From assembly GCF_003716585.1 (NCBI RefSeq), contig NZ_PTJO01000005.1:1-64000 (forward strand): a stretch of DNA of 64,000 nucleotides. Reading direction: 5' to 3'. Below are positions 34,623 to 44,112 of this stretch, piece after piece (position 1 is the stretch's first letter; every line of letters starts with the position of its first letter). This DNA comes from Corynebacterium alimapuense. Lineage in GTDB: Bacteria; Actinomycetota; Actinomycetes; Mycobacteriales; Mycobacteriaceae. The position numbers were made by a program, and so were the translations under genes. Below the pieces are notes generated by a model. The model was not told the DNA's origin, ran no database searches, and worked only from the letters and a program-made list of their open reading frames with translations.

Positions 34623-36089
34623 CTAGTTGCCAGCCAGCTTCTCACGCAGAGCAGCGAGCTGCTCGTCGGAAGCCAATGCTCCACCGTGCTCTTCGGCGAC
34701 ATCCTCGGAAACCGGGGCGTCATCCTCAGACTTGGACTCGGAAGAGTAGTTGGTAGCGGACTCTTCTGCAGCCTCAGCGGCAGCGGCACGGTGACGCTCG
34801 ATCTGAGCGGTGTGCAGCTGGAAGCGGCGCTCCGACTCTGCGTAGCGACCCTCCCATGCCTGACGCTGCTCTTCGAAGCCTTCGAGCCATTCGTTGGTCT
34901 CGGCGTCGAAGCCCTCAGGGAAGATGTAGTTACCCTGATCGTCGTAGGAGTCGGCCATGCCGTACTTGGAGGGATCGAACTCCTCCGAGTAATCCTCGTC
35001 GGCCTGCTTGAGGGACAAGGAGATGCGGCGACGCTCGAGGTCGATGTCGATGACCTTGACCATTGCTTCTTCGCCAACGGTGACAACCTGGTCGGGAACC
35101 TCGACGTGGCGCTGAGCCAGCTCGGAGATGTGGACCAGGCCCTCGATGCCCTCTTCGACGCGCACGAAGGAACCGAAGGGAACCAGCTTGGTGACCTTGC
35201 CGGGAACGATCTGGCCGACAGCATGGGTGCGTGCGAACACGCGCCACGGATCCTCCTGAGTCGCCTTCAGCGACAGGGAGACACGCTCGCGGTCGAGATC
35301 GACGTCGAGCACCTCCACGGTGACCTCGTCGCCGACGGTGACAACCTCGGAGGGGTGATCGATGTGCTTCCAGGACAGCTCGGAAACGTGAACCAGTCCG
35401 TCGACTCCGCCGAGATCGACGAAAGCGCCGAAGTTAACGATGGAGGACACGACGCCCTTGCGGACCTGGCCCTTCTGGAGCTGGTGGAGGAACTCGGAGC
35501 GAACCTCAGACTGAGTCTGCTCGAGCCATGCACGACGGGACAGGACCACGTTGTTGCGGTGCTTGTCCAGCTCGATGATCTTAGCTTCGAGCTCCTGGCC
35601 GATGTAGGGATCCAGGTCGCGCACGCGGCGCATTTCAACCAGCGATGCCGGCAGGAAGCCACGCAGGCCGATGTCGAGGATGAGTCCACCCTTGACGACC
35701 TCGATGACGGTACCGGTAACCGGCTCGTCCTTGTTCTGCAGTTCCTCGATGGCGCCCCATGCACGCTCGTACTGGGCGCGCTTCTTGGACAGGATCAGAC
35801 GACCCTCTTTGTCCTCCTTGGTGAGGACAAGTGCGTCGATCTCGTCGCCGACCTGGACAACCTCGTCCGGGTCAACATCGTGCTTGATCGACAGCTCACG
35901 GGACGGAATGACGCCCTCGGTCTTGTAGCCGATATCGAGCAGCACCTCGTCGCGGTCGACCTTGACGACAGTGCCTTCAACGATGTCGCCATCGTTGAAG
36001 TACTTGATCGTCGCGTCGACGGCGGCCAGGAAATCCTCAGCGGTGCCAATGTCGTTGATGGCAACCTGAGGGGCAGTGGTGTTGGGCAT
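34623..36089 (-). CDS. rpsA: 30S ribosomal protein S1
   Basis: 488 residues with four S1 OB-fold repeats (about 35-105, 120-190, 205-275, 290-360). The third and fourth are recognisable by GAFVDLGGVDGLVHVSELSW and GSFVRVEEGIEGLVHISELA. An acidic, disordered C-terminal tail follows. It promotes mRNA binding on the 30S subunit. The ribosome site before the ATG is weak and distant (GGAG about 12 bases upstream). The 226-base gap upstream contains a possible TAATGG -10 only. Confidence 0.97.
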   Translation of the reverse strand: MPNTTAPQVAINDIGTAEDFLAAVDATIKYFNDGDIVEGTVVKVDRDEVLLDIGYKTEGVIPSRELSIKHDVDPDEVVQVGDEIDALVLTKEDKEGRLILSKKRAQYERAWGAIEELQNKDEPVTGTVIEVVKGGLILDIGLRGFLPASLVEMRRVRDLDPYIGQELEAKIIELDKHRNNVVLSRRAWLEQTQSEVRSEFLHQLQKGQVRKGVVSSIVNFGAFVDLGGVDGLVHVSELSWKHIDHPSEVVTVGDEVTVEVLDVDLDRERVSLSLKATQEDPWRVFARTHAVGQIVPGKVTKLVPFGSFVRVEEGIEGLVHISELAQRHVEVPDQVVTVGEEAMVKVIDIDLERRRISLSLKQADEDYSEEFDPSKYGMADSYDDQGNYIFPEGFDAETNEWLEGFEEQRQAWEGRYAESERRFQLHTAQIERHRAAAAEAAEESATNYSSESKSEDDAPVSEDVAEEHGGALASDEQLAALREKLAGN

Positions 36090-36315
36090 GTGTTCAGTTG
36101 CTCCGAGTTGGATAGGAGATAGGAAGTGGACAGGAACGCATCTTTCGACGGGGTTTCACTAAAGAAAACACGGCTCGATCTCACTTTGAAGTAGCACGGA
36201 CCCTCCCATTACGGCCCGGCACGCCACAAAGCTACGACACGCCTGAGATACAATACTCTTTTTATGCAGCGGAAGCAAATACCACAAACCTGAGTTTCCC
36301 GGAGGGAAAACGCAC

Positions 36316-37071
36316 GTGACTAACACCGATACCCCCGCAGCTCAAGCTGCGAGCGCCAACCGGAGCTGGTGGGATTCTGATGCCGATCGCTACCACTTAG
36401 ACCATGCCCCCTACCTGGCTGGATTTCATTGGTGTCCGGAAATGCTCGCGGAATCCACCGCCCAGTTACTCGGAGATGTGAACAACTCTGCTGTTCTCGA
36501 GATTGGGTGCGGCTCTGCCCCCTGTTCTAGGTGGCTGGCAGAGCAGGGCGTCGGTTTTATCACTGCTTTCGATCTCTCCCTTGGCATGTTGCGCCACGCC
36601 GAAACCAACACTGTCAATCTCGTCCAGGCCGACGCCCAATCGATGCCCTACTGCGAAGATTCTTTCGATGTGGCCTTCTCCGCTTTCGGCGCCTTTCCCT
36701 TCATCCCTGACATAACAGCAGTTTTTGCCGATCTAGCCCGGGTGCTTCGCCCCGGTGGCCGACTAGTGTTTTCCGTCAACCACCCCATGCGGTGGATTTT
36801 CCCTGACTATCCCGGATCTGAGGGACTAACCGCCGAAATTTCCTATTTCGAACGGGAATACCTCGAAACTGATGAACACGGCACCATCACCTACGCCGAA
36901 TACCACCGAACTATCGGCGATTGGGTGCGAGCGTTAGTGGCCGCCGGGTTCACTATCGAGGACATTATTGAACCCGAGTGGCCAGCAGAGCTCACCGAAG
37001 AATGGGGACAGTGGTCTCCCCTACGCGGGCGAATCTTCCCCGGCTCGGCAATTTTTGTCGCCTCACTATAA
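36316..37071 (+). CDS. Class I SAM-dependent methyltransferase
   Basis: 251 residues from a GTG with GGAGGG 9 bases upstream. Motif I is VLEIGCGSAPCSRWLAEQGV, then FDLSLGMLRHA and the post-motif ARVLRPGGRLVFSVNHP; this is the Methyltransf_11 small-molecule type. Substrate unknown. Candidate -10 boxes TACAAT (36249-36254) and TACTCT lie upstream. Divergent from rpsA and convergent with polA, whose stop is 12 bases away. Confidence 0.88.
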   Translation: MTNTDTPAAQAASANRSWWDSDADRYHLDHAPYLAGFHWCPEMLAESTAQLLGDVNNSAVLEIGCGSAPCSRWLAEQGVGFITAFDLSLGMLRHAETNTVNLVQADAQSMPYCEDSFDVAFSAFGAFPFIPDITAVFADLARVLRPGGRLVFSVNHPMRWIFPDYPGSEGLTAEISYFEREYLETDEHGTITYAEYHRTIGDWVRALVAAGFTIEDIIEPEWPAELTEEWGQWSPLRGRIFPGSAIFVASL

Positions 37072-37083
37072 TTTCGCCAGACC

Positions 37084-39744
37084 TCAGTGAGCTGCTTGAT
37101 CCCAGTTCGCGCCTTCGCCAGCTGAGATTTCCAAGGGCACCCGCAGACTGATCGCTCCGTCCATTTCCCTGGCGATGATCGACCGCACCTGCTCAAGCTC
37201 ACCCGGCGCGATTTCCACCACGAGCTCATCGTGGACTTGCAGTAGGACGCGGGAGGACACGCGGGCGTCGCGAAGCTGCCGATCTACCCGGATCATTGCC
37301 ACCTTGATGATGTCTGCCGCGGTTCCCTGGATCGGCGCATTCAGGGCTGCTCGCTCGGCGTTTTCCCTTGCTACTCGGTTATCGGAGGTGAGCTCCGGCA
37401 GGTAGCGTCGGCGGCCAAATAGGGTCGAGGTATAGCCATCTTTGCGTGCCTTGTCGACGATCTCGGCAAGGTAGCGCTGTACTCCGCCAAAGCGCTCGAA
37501 GTAGCTTTCCATAATCGTTTTGGCCTCACCTGCGGGGATATCGAGCTGTTGGGAGAGCCCGAAAGCCGAGAGCCCATAGACCAGGCCATAGGACATTGCT
37601 TTGACTCGGCGTCGCAGTTCCGGGGTGACCTGATCGATGGGGACGTTGAAGACCTTGGAACCTACGTAATTGTGGAGGTCTTCGCCTGCCAGGTAAGCCT
37701 CAATGAGTCCGGGGTCCTCCGATAGGTGCGCCATGACGCGCATCTCGATCTGGGAATAATCGGCGGTCAGCAAAGTCTCATAGCCTTGGCCAACAACAAA
37801 GGCAGAGCGGATTCGCCTGCCCGCTGGGGTGCGCACGGGGATATTCTGCAGGTTCGGCTCAGTAGAGCTGAGACGGCCTGTAGAGGCAACGGTCTGGTTG
37901 AAGGTGGTGTGAATTCGACCATCGGACTGAACCGTCTTGATCAGACCTTCCAGGGTCGTCTTCATCTTCTGGTATTCGCGGTGTGCCAGGAGTCGGTCGA
38001 GGAAGGGGTGCGGATGCTTGGCCGCTAGCTGCTCAATCTCTTTTGCTGCAGTCGAATGGCCCGTTTTGGTCTTCTTAGTCTTCGGCAGGCCGAGTGTTTC
38101 AAAAAGGACGACCTGTAGCTGCTTCGGGCTGGAAAGGTTGAGTGAAGGGTCGCCAGCAAGTTCGCGAGCGATCGCTTCTTCGTGTGCAACTTTCTCAATG
38201 AAATCTTCTAGTTGTTCTTCCAGAGTGGCTACATCTACCGCGATACCGGCGGCTTCCATCCGGCCGAGGATTCCGGCTAGCGGAAGCTCAAGATCGTGGT
38301 AGAGCTCAAAACCATCAATCTGTTGGAGCTGAATGGTCAATTCTTCTGCCAGCTCGAGTACCGCTACCGCCGAATCAACCAGGGAGGTATCCCCCATCAG
38401 CGAAAGCTGACCATCAGGTTCGGCGAGCTGACGTTGCAGATGGCGTTGGTAGATATCTTTCAGATCATAAGTACGTTGACCAGGTCGCAGCAGATAGGCC
38501 GCGATCGCAGTGTCATGAGCTACACCCTGAAGCGGCATTCCCCGCCCGGCCAACATATGGAAAGCGGCTTTGGACTCGTGCAGGTACTTAGGCTCCGCAG
38601 AATCTAGCCAGTTGGCTAACGCCTGTTCATCAGCTGGGTCCAATTCTCCCAGTTCAACGCTGACTGCATGCCGCTGCTTATCGACGATCGCCAGCGCCGA
38701 GGCATCCCCCTGGTTCGGCGTAGCCGTGCCCATGATGAACAAGGCCATCCCTTGTCCCCTGCGGGAGGGCAGCCATGTGGCAAGCGACTCCTCATCGACC
38801 ACGACATCGGATAACTCGGCGACTTCCTCGGATACCTCGCCTTCGGTGGGAACCACTGCGAGAACACGTTCACGGAGGTTGGCACCGAATTGAAGTTCAT
38901 CAAAACGCTCGGCGACTGCTGCCACATCGACCGAATCGATCTGTAGCTGATCGGGACCAACGGGCAGCTCCATGTCAGTGAGCATTTGAGTGAGTTCTCG
39001 ATTGAGCCGAACCTGATCGAGTCGCTCTCGGAAGTTCTCGCCAGCACGTCCCTTAATCTCCCCGGCATGATCGAGCAGGCTATCGAGAGTGCCGTACTGC
39101 TTGATCCATTTGGTGGCCGTCTTTTCCCCTACCCCTGGGATATTGGGCAGGTTGTCTGACGGGTCCCCACGCAGTGCTGCGAAATCTGGATACTGCTGAG
39201 GGGTCAAGCCATATTTTTCTTCAACTGCTTGCGGGGTGAAGCGGTGCAGTGTTGATACCCCACGCATGGGATAGAGCACGGTGGTCTGCCCATCAACTAA
39301 CTGAAGATAGTCGCGGTCACCGGTGACAATTCGAATCTCATAACCCAGTGGCCGCGCGGCAGTAGTCAAAGTGGCCAGGATGTCATCGGCTTCGTAGTTT
39401 TCCATGCTCAACGTCGTAATGCCGAGAGTCCCCAGGATTTCTTGCAAAATGCCCACTTGGCCTTTGAAGGCTTCCGGAGTGGCCTCGCGTTGAGCCTTAT
39501 ACGCGGGGAACATCTCCGTACGGAAAGTCTTGCGCCCCACGTCGAAAGCCACCGCGACGTGGCTCGGCTTTTCCTCCGCCAAGATATTGGCCAGCATGGA
39601 CAAAAATCCATAGACGGCGTTGGTGTGCTGACCTCCCGTCGTGGAAAAATTCTCGGCCGGTAGGGCGTAGAAAGCACGGAAGGCCATCGAGTGTCCGTCG
39701 ATGAGCAGGAGGCGGTTGTTCTCGGTCTTCTCAATCACGTTCAC
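37084..39744 (-). CDS. polA: DNA polymerase I
   Basis: 886 residues. An N-terminal 5'-3' exonuclease (about 10-295: LLLIDGHSMAFRAFYAL, FDVGRKTFRTE, GDRDYLQLV, GVGEKTATKW), a 3'-5' exonuclease-like domain that seems to have lost its catalytic acidic residues, as usual in actinobacteria, and the family A polymerase (LLTADYSQIEMRVMAHLS, RRRVKAMSYGLVYGLSAFGL, LLQVHDELVVEIA). A TAGACT -10 (39746-39751) lies 7 bases before the GTG at 39738, so translation may begin there on a leaderless mRNA, two codons inside the stated start. Confidence 0.97.
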   Translation of the reverse strand: MNVIEKTENNRLLLIDGHSMAFRAFYALPAENFSTTGGQHTNAVYGFLSMLANILAEEKPSHVAVAFDVGRKTFRTEMFPAYKAQREATPEAFKGQVGILQEILGTLGITTLSMENYEADDILATLTTAARPLGYEIRIVTGDRDYLQLVDGQTTVLYPMRGVSTLHRFTPQAVEEKYGLTPQQYPDFAALRGDPSDNLPNIPGVGEKTATKWIKQYGTLDSLLDHAGEIKGRAGENFRERLDQVRLNRELTQMLTDMELPVGPDQLQIDSVDVAAVAERFDELQFGANLRERVLAVVPTEGEVSEEVAELSDVVVDEESLATWLPSRRGQGMALFIMGTATPNQGDASALAIVDKQRHAVSVELGELDPADEQALANWLDSAEPKYLHESKAAFHMLAGRGMPLQGVAHDTAIAAYLLRPGQRTYDLKDIYQRHLQRQLAEPDGQLSLMGDTSLVDSAVAVLELAEELTIQLQQIDGFELYHDLELPLAGILGRMEAAGIAVDVATLEEQLEDFIEKVAHEEAIARELAGDPSLNLSSPKQLQVVLFETLGLPKTKKTKTGHSTAAKEIEQLAAKHPHPFLDRLLAHREYQKMKTTLEGLIKTVQSDGRIHTTFNQTVASTGRLSSTEPNLQNIPVRTPAGRRIRSAFVVGQGYETLLTADYSQIEMRVMAHLSEDPGLIEAYLAGEDLHNYVGSKVFNVPIDQVTPELRRRVKAMSYGLVYGLSAFGLSQQLDIPAGEAKTIMESYFERFGGVQRYLAEIVDKARKDGYTSTLFGRRRYLPELTSDNRVARENAERAALNAPIQGTAADIIKVAMIRVDRQLRDARVSSRVLLQVHDELVVEIAPGELEQVRSIIAREMDGAISLRVPLEISAGEGANWDQAAH

Positions 39745-39769
39745 GAGTCTAGCGAGGGGCTATTGGCTA

Positions 39770-39798
39770 TTGGGCTACCTGTTGGTTTAAGATATATT
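39770..39798 (+). promoter_or_regulatory. tRNA gene promoter
   Basis: -35 TTGGGC (39770-39775), 17-base spacer and -10 TATATT (39793-39798), ending 8 bases before the tRNA. It shares the short divergent region with the polA -10. Confidence 0.55.
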
Positions 39799-39806
39799 TC
39801 GGACAC

Positions 39807-39883
39807 GCCCTAGTAGCCCAATTGGCAGAGGCAACGGATTCAAAATCCGTCCAGTGTCGGTTCGAGTCCGACCTGGGGCACCA
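39807..39883 (+). tRNA. tRNA with CAA anticodon (Leu by codon), short variable loop
   Basis: 77 bases including encoded CCA. The cloverleaf is complete: acceptor GCCCTAG/CTGGGGC, D stem GCC/GGC, anticodon stem ACGGA/TCCGT with loop TTCAAAA (anticodon CAA), variable loop of only five bases (CCAGT), T arm GTCGG-TTCGAGT-CCGAC and discriminator A73. CAA reads UUG (leucine), but leucine tRNAs normally have a long variable arm of ten or more bases; this one looks class I. It is therefore a tRNA-Leu by anticodon only. Confidence 0.88.
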
Positions 39884-39895
39884 ATAGAATATCTA

Positions 39896-39940
39896 GTTAT
39901 CCCCGATCTCCGGATTACCCTCTGTGAGCTCGGGGATAAC
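39896..39940 (+). terminator. Hairpin after the tRNA
   Basis: Inverted repeat GTTATCCCCGA (39896-39906) and TCGGGGATAAC (39930-39940) with a 23-base loop that can extend the stem by CTC/GAG. There is no T-run after it, so it is either a weak terminator or a processing signal for the tRNA transcript. Confidence 0.5.
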
Positions 39941-40247
39941 TCCATTGTGGGCATCATCATGATTCCCTGATTGCATCCACTAAGCTCTTGCCTGAAATCA
40001 TGCCTATAGGCTTGACCTAGCATCAGAATGAATGTGTATCGAGTCGAGAGCCGGAATATTTTTCGACTCCATCATTAACGTTCCTAGTACTCGCGAGTCT
40101 TTCTGAGTTTTAGCCAGAACCGCCACGATTGACGAGGGACAACACAAATCTCAGGCTGATTGATCTGCGACGGAAAACGATAGGATTCCAACAACTTCGG
40201 GCTATAGTTTGCAAGTCTCTATAAATACTCTCGAGGAGCCTTTGAGC
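39941..40247 (+). other. Gene-free stretch before the small secreted protein
   Basis: No convincing coding sequence on either strand. A GAGTCGA/TCGACTC inverted repeat with a 15-base loop is at 40041-40069. A -10 box TATAGT (40203-40208) lies 40 bases before the ATG of the next gene, with no recognisable -35. Confidence 0.4.
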
Positions 40248-40514
40248 ATGCGCCGCACCATTGTTGCACTAGCCACATCCACCGCCCTGATCTTCGGTGC
40301 CATACCTGCTGCAAACGCAGCTGAAGACCTACCGGATGCGTTGACCACGGGCTCTACCGGCTTTGAACTGATCGTGAATAATCTCTCCTCTGATCCGTTT
40401 GGCCCTGAGGTGCTTGAAGGCTCTTCGCTATTGCTGCGCGACTGGCTGGTCGGCTTCGTGGGTATCACCGTGGTCGGTTCATCACTCGCAGCAATCTCGT
40501 CCTCCAACTACTGA
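40248..40514 (+). CDS. Small secreted protein, unknown
   Basis: 88 residues. A clear Sec signal peptide MRRTIVALATSTALIFGAIP with cleavage after ANA-A. The mature part is about 60 residues, acidic at first, ending in a hydrophobic stretch (WLVGFVGITVVGSSLAAI) that could anchor it in the membrane. An AGGAG ribosome site lies about 9 bases before the ATG; a longer in-frame start upstream would spoil the signal peptide. I do not recognise the family. Confidence 0.65.
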   Translation: MRRTIVALATSTALIFGAIPAANAAEDLPDALTTGSTGFELIVNNLSSDPFGPEVLEGSSLLLRDWLVGFVGITVVGSSLAAISSSNY

Positions 40515-40597
40515 TCGATATACCCGTTGAGTGTGTCTTTTAGACTGACCCACGCAACACACATCTTCTGAATTCTTTAAGGAAAGCGACGTCTGAT

Positions 40598-41518
40598 ATG
40601 TCTACAGATCTCACTCATCCAACCCCGACGTCGCGCACCCCGATGGCTGTGATCCTCAATGTCATCCGTGGTGCCCTTATCGGTCTGGCAGAGCTCGTCC
40701 CAGGAATCTCCGGTGGCACAGTCGCACTCGTGGTCGGTATCTACGAACGCGCACTCCACGCCGCCGACATGCTCTTTCGCCGTAAGTTCTCTGAGGTTGA
40801 CTGGTTTTTCCTCATCTCCGTCGCGGTTGGCATGGTTACGGCTGTATTCACGTTGTCGACTGTCCTCCACGATTTCGTGGACAACTCACCCGAATATGCC
40901 CGTGGATTATTCCTAGGCATGGTCGCGGTATCCATCTGGGTTCCCGTGGCCATGATGGACCACCGGGAGCTGCGCAACCGGTGGATGGTCGTCGTTCCTT
41001 TGTTCCTTGCCGCTGTCGGATTGAGCTTCCTAGGTACTGGTTTCTCCTCTACCACGCAGACTGATCCTTCGCTCATCGTCATCTTCTTGGCCGCGTCTGT
41101 AGTGGTCTGTGCTCTCGTTCTTCCGGGTGTTTCCGGATCATTTCTTCTGCTGACCATGGGCCTATATTCACCAGTCTTGGCTGCGGTCTCTGACCGAGAC
41201 TGGGTAGTGATCTTTACCTTCATTGCAGGTGCCGCAGTCGGTATCGCGCTGTTCGTCCGAATGCTGAGCTACGCCATGAAAAACCACCGCACCCTGACAC
41301 TGACGGTGATGGCCGGCTTTATGCTCGGTTCCCTCCGCGCATTGTGGCCGTGGCAGTCTTCCACCTCAGAGCTGCTTGCCCCCGGAGATAACCTCTGGGC
41401 GGTCTTTGGGATGACACTTATCGGGGCACTGGTAGTGCTGAGCTTCATCATCGCTGACCGAGTTGCCTCTGCCCGACGGAAGGCAACGGTGATTGAGGAA
41501 GAAGCATCAGCCTCATGA
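40598..41518 (+). CDS. DUF368 membrane protein, probable undecaprenyl-phosphate translocase
   Basis: 306 residues with about eight or nine transmembrane helices. The DUF368 repeats are visible: GLAELVPGISGGTVALVVGI near the N-terminus and ALVLPGVSGSFLLLTMGLY in the second half. Members (PopT type) were shown in other bacteria to flip the lipid carrier undecaprenyl phosphate back across the membrane for cell-wall synthesis. The stop overlaps the next start (ATGA), so it is coupled to the ABC transporter genes. The first ATG has only a distant AAGGA; the ATG at 40643 is an alternative. Confidence 0.85.
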   Translation: MSTDLTHPTPTSRTPMAVILNVIRGALIGLAELVPGISGGTVALVVGIYERALHAADMLFRRKFSEVDWFFLISVAVGMVTAVFTLSTVLHDFVDNSPEYARGLFLGMVAVSIWVPVAMMDHRELRNRWMVVVPLFLAAVGLSFLGTGFSSTTQTDPSLIVIFLAASVVVCALVLPGVSGSFLLLTMGLYSPVLAAVSDRDWVVIFTFIAGAAVGIALFVRMLSYAMKNHRTLTLTVMAGFMLGSLRALWPWQSSTSELLAPGDNLWAVFGMTLIGALVVLSFIIADRVASARRKATVIEEEASAS

Positions 41519-42420
41519 ACCAATACCGAGCCCTCGCGTTAGCTACCCCGCTACTGTCCGCCCTGTTATTGGGCGGTTGCGTCACCAATGTTGAAGACAG
41601 CACCCCGGCTGGTTGGGAACCAATAGTCCCCGAGGCTGTCCCGGAGATCGCGGAGATGGTGCCCGCGGATATCGCCGATGCTGGAGTCCTCAGCGGTGGA
41701 GTTAATCCACCATTTGCTCCATTCGAGCTCAAAGACCCCGACGGCGCCATCATCGGCATGGAAATGGATCTAGTTCACGCGGTCGCAGCTGTCATGGGAC
41801 TAGAATTCCAGCCAGTTGAGCAGGACTTCGCGCTGATTCTTCCGGCAGTTCAAGCTGGCACTCTCGACGTCGGCGCCTCCGGATTTACCGATAACCCGGA
41901 ACGACGAGAGAGCTTCGACTTCGTCAACTTCCTGTACGCAGGAATCCAGTGGGCTCAGCAAACTGGCACAGACGTCGATCCAGATAACGCTTGTGGTCTG
42001 ACGGTAGCGGTGCAACGCACCACCGTCTCCGACACTGAAGATGTCCGACCGCGATCCGCCGAATGCGAAGCTGCCGGACAAGAGCCAATCACGGTGCTGG
42101 CCTATGACACCTCTGATAACGCCGCGTTGTCAGTGCTCATCGGCCGGGCCGATGCCCTCTCCGCCGACTCTCCGGTCACTGCGTGGGCGGTCTCTCGCTC
42201 CGAGGATGAGATGGAATTAACCGGCCCGATGAAAGATGCTTCTCCTTATGGCTGGGCAATCCCGCAGGACTCCGAGCTCGGCCCGGCGATGGCCGCTGGT
42301 CTGCAATATCTCATCGACTCCGGGGACTATGAACGCATCCTGGCTCAATGGGGCGTCGAGACCGGATTAATCGACACTGCCCTGATTAATGAACAACCCG
42401 TGGACGGAGTCTCCTCATGA
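41515..42420 (+). CDS. Amino-acid ABC transporter substrate-binding lipoprotein
   Basis: 301 residues. Signal peptide with lipobox LLLGGC (Cys at about 19) and a periplasmic-binding-protein family 3 fold: GVNPPFAPFELKDPDGAIIG, MEMDLVHAVAAVMGLEF, GFTDNPERRESFDFVNFLYA. It captures a polar amino acid or similar for the permease and ATPase genes that follow; the exact substrate cannot be told. It overlaps both neighbours by ATGA. Confidence 0.9.
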   Translation: MNQYRALALATPLLSALLLGGCVTNVEDSTPAGWEPIVPEAVPEIAEMVPADIADAGVLSGGVNPPFAPFELKDPDGAIIGMEMDLVHAVAAVMGLEFQPVEQDFALILPAVQAGTLDVGASGFTDNPERRESFDFVNFLYAGIQWAQQTGTDVDPDNACGLTVAVQRTTVSDTEDVRPRSAECEAAGQEPITVLAYDTSDNAALSVLIGRADALSADSPVTAWAVSRSEDEMELTGPMKDASPYGWAIPQDSELGPAMAAGLQYLIDSGDYERILAQWGVETGLIDTALINEQPVDGVSS

Positions 42421-43340
42421 CGAACACCCCTGCCCCGATTAAGGCGAAGCCACTACGCCACCCCGGCCGATGGACTTTAGCCATCATTCTGCTTGCCCTA
42501 GCCGGCTGGTTTATTATCAGCGCGCTCAACAACGAGGCTTACGGCTGGGAAACCTACCGCGCCTATCTTTTCGACACTCGAATTGCCAACGCAGCACTTC
42601 ATACCCTTGCTTTGACGGTGCTCGCCATGCTGATCGGTGTAGCCCTGGGTGCTGTTTTGGCAGTCATGCGGATGTCGCCCAACCCAGTTTTGCAAGGAGT
42701 CGCGTGGGTCTATCTGTGGATCTTCCGTGGCACCCCGGTCTATGTTCAGTTGGTGTTCTGGGGACTGCTCGGATCGCTGTATCAGAGCATCAACCTCGGT
42801 TTCGCTGAAATTGACTTGGAAAGCATGCTGCGCAACGCCTTCCTGCTGGCGGTAATCGGCCTTGGCCTCAATGAGTCCGCCTATATGGCCGAGATCGTCC
42901 GTTCTGGTATCTCCTCGGTACCAGAGGGACAAATGGAAGCCTCCAAGGCACTCGGGATGGGCTGGTCCATGACCATGCGCCGGACTGTGCTGCCCCAAGC
43001 TATGCGCATTATTATCCCACCCACCGGCAATGAGCTGATCTCGATGCTCAAGACCACCTCGTTGGTCGTAGCAATTCCTTATACCCTCGAGCTCTACGGG
43101 CGATCGATGGATATCGCGGCTGCACTATTCGACCCAGTCCCTATGCTCTTGGTTGCCGCCACCTGGTATCTGGCCGTGACCTCTTTGCTGATGGTCGGCC
43201 AGTACTACTTGGAAAAGCACTTCGAGAAGGGTGCCACTAGGCAGCTAACCGCCCGTCAACTCGCTTCGTTGGCAGATGCTGAGGGCACTGCCCCTGGCAA
43301 CGTCACCATCATCCCCAACAGCACGCGGAAGGACCGTTGA
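42417..43340 (+). CDS. Amino-acid ABC transporter permease
   Basis: 307 residues, a His/Glu/Gln/Arg-type (HEQRo/3-TMR) permease. About five transmembrane helices; the characteristic loop is [20 protein letters not shown] followed by [22 protein letters not shown] (EAA motif, contact to the ATPase). It overlaps the binding-protein gene by ATGA and lies one base before the ATPase gene. Confidence 0.93.
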   Translation: MTNTPAPIKAKPLRHPGRWTLAIILLALAGWFIISALNNEAYGWETYRAYLFDTRIANAALHTLALTVLAMLIGVALGAVLAVMRMSPNPVLQGVAWVYLWIFRGTPVYVQLVFWGLLGSLYQSINLGFAEIDLESMLRNAFLLAVIGLGLNESAYMAEIVRSGISSVPEGQMEASKALGMGWSMTMRRTVLPQAMRIIIPPTGNELISMLKTTSLVVAIPYTLELYGRSMDIAAALFDPVPMLLVAATWYLAVTSLLMVGQYYLEKHFEKGATRQLTARQLASLADAEGTAPGNVTIIPNSTRKDR

Positions 43341-43341
43341 G

Positions 43342-44112
43342 ATGACTGAGACCCCTCTGATGATCGACGCCCAGCAAGTCTGCAAGTCCTTCGGCCAGCT
43401 CGAAGTCCTCAAAGGCATCGATCTTAAGGCACCACAAGGCACCGTCACTTGCCTCATCGGCCCCTCCGGCTCTGGAAAATCTACCTTCCTCAGGTGCGTT
43501 AACCACTTGGAGAAGGTCACCGCGGGCCGGCTCTATGTCGATGGTGAACTCATCGGTTATCGCGAAGGTGGCGGTATCCTCCACGAGATCTCCGAAAAAG
43601 ATGCTTCTCGACAGCGCGCGGGCATCGGCATGGTCTTCCAGCAGTTCAATCTCTTTCCCCACCGAACTGCTCTAGACAATGTCATCGAAGCACCCATCCA
43701 CGTCAAGGGTCTCTCCCCTGCCAAGGCCAAAAAGCGTGGTTTGGAACTACTCGAGCAAGTAGGACTAGCCCATAAAGCCCATGCCTACCCGGTGCAATTG
43801 TCCGGTGGACAGCAGCAGCGCGTGGCTATTGCCAGAGCAGTGGCAATGGACCCCAAGCTCATGCTCTTTGATGAGCCCACCTCAGCGCTCGACCCTGAGC
43901 TGGTCGGCGATGTCCTGCGGGTGATGCGTGAGCTGGCCGATGCTGGAATGACCATGTTGGTGGTTACTCATGAAATGGGTTTTGCCAGAGAAGTCGCCGA
44001 TAAAGTGGTTTTCATGGACGGTGGCATAGTCGTTGAATCAGGCACCCCGAGCGAGGTCCTCGATCATCCGAAGGAACGCCGCACCCAGGCCTTCCTTTCT
44101 TCCCTGCTCTAA
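43342..44112 (+). CDS. Amino-acid ABC transporter ATPase
   Basis: 256 residues from [18 protein letters not shown]. Walker [11 protein letters not shown]-loop [13 protein letters not shown], signature [14 protein letters not shown], Walker [14 protein letters not shown] and the switch histidine [11 protein letters not shown] are all intact; this is the GlnQ/HisP type. Completes the transporter. Its TAA overlaps the convergent stop of the next gene (CTAA at 44109-44112). Confidence 0.95.
   Translation: MTETPLMIDAQQVCKSFGQLEVLKGIDLKAPQGTVTCLIGPSGSGKSTFLRCVNHLEKVTAGRLYVDGELIGYREGGGILHEISEKDASRQRAGIGMVFQQFNLFPHRTALDNVIEAPIHVKGLSPAKAKKRGLELLEQVGLAHKAHAYPVQLSGGQQQRVAIARAVAMDPKLMLFDEPTSALDPELVGDVLRVMRELADAGMTMLVVTHEMGFAREVADKVVFMDGGIVVESGTPSEVLDHPKERRTQAFLSSLL

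Noticed and set aside
34686..36122. Long plus-strand open frame (478 codons) over rpsA
   Set aside because: It is the exact antisense of the S1 gene; acidic, low-complexity translation produced by the codon bias of the real gene, with no family resemblance.
39787..40023. Minus-strand 78-codon frame across the tRNA
   Set aside because: It reads the complement of the tRNA and its hairpin; translation such as GAPGRTRTDTGRILNP is the usual tRNA-antisense artefact.
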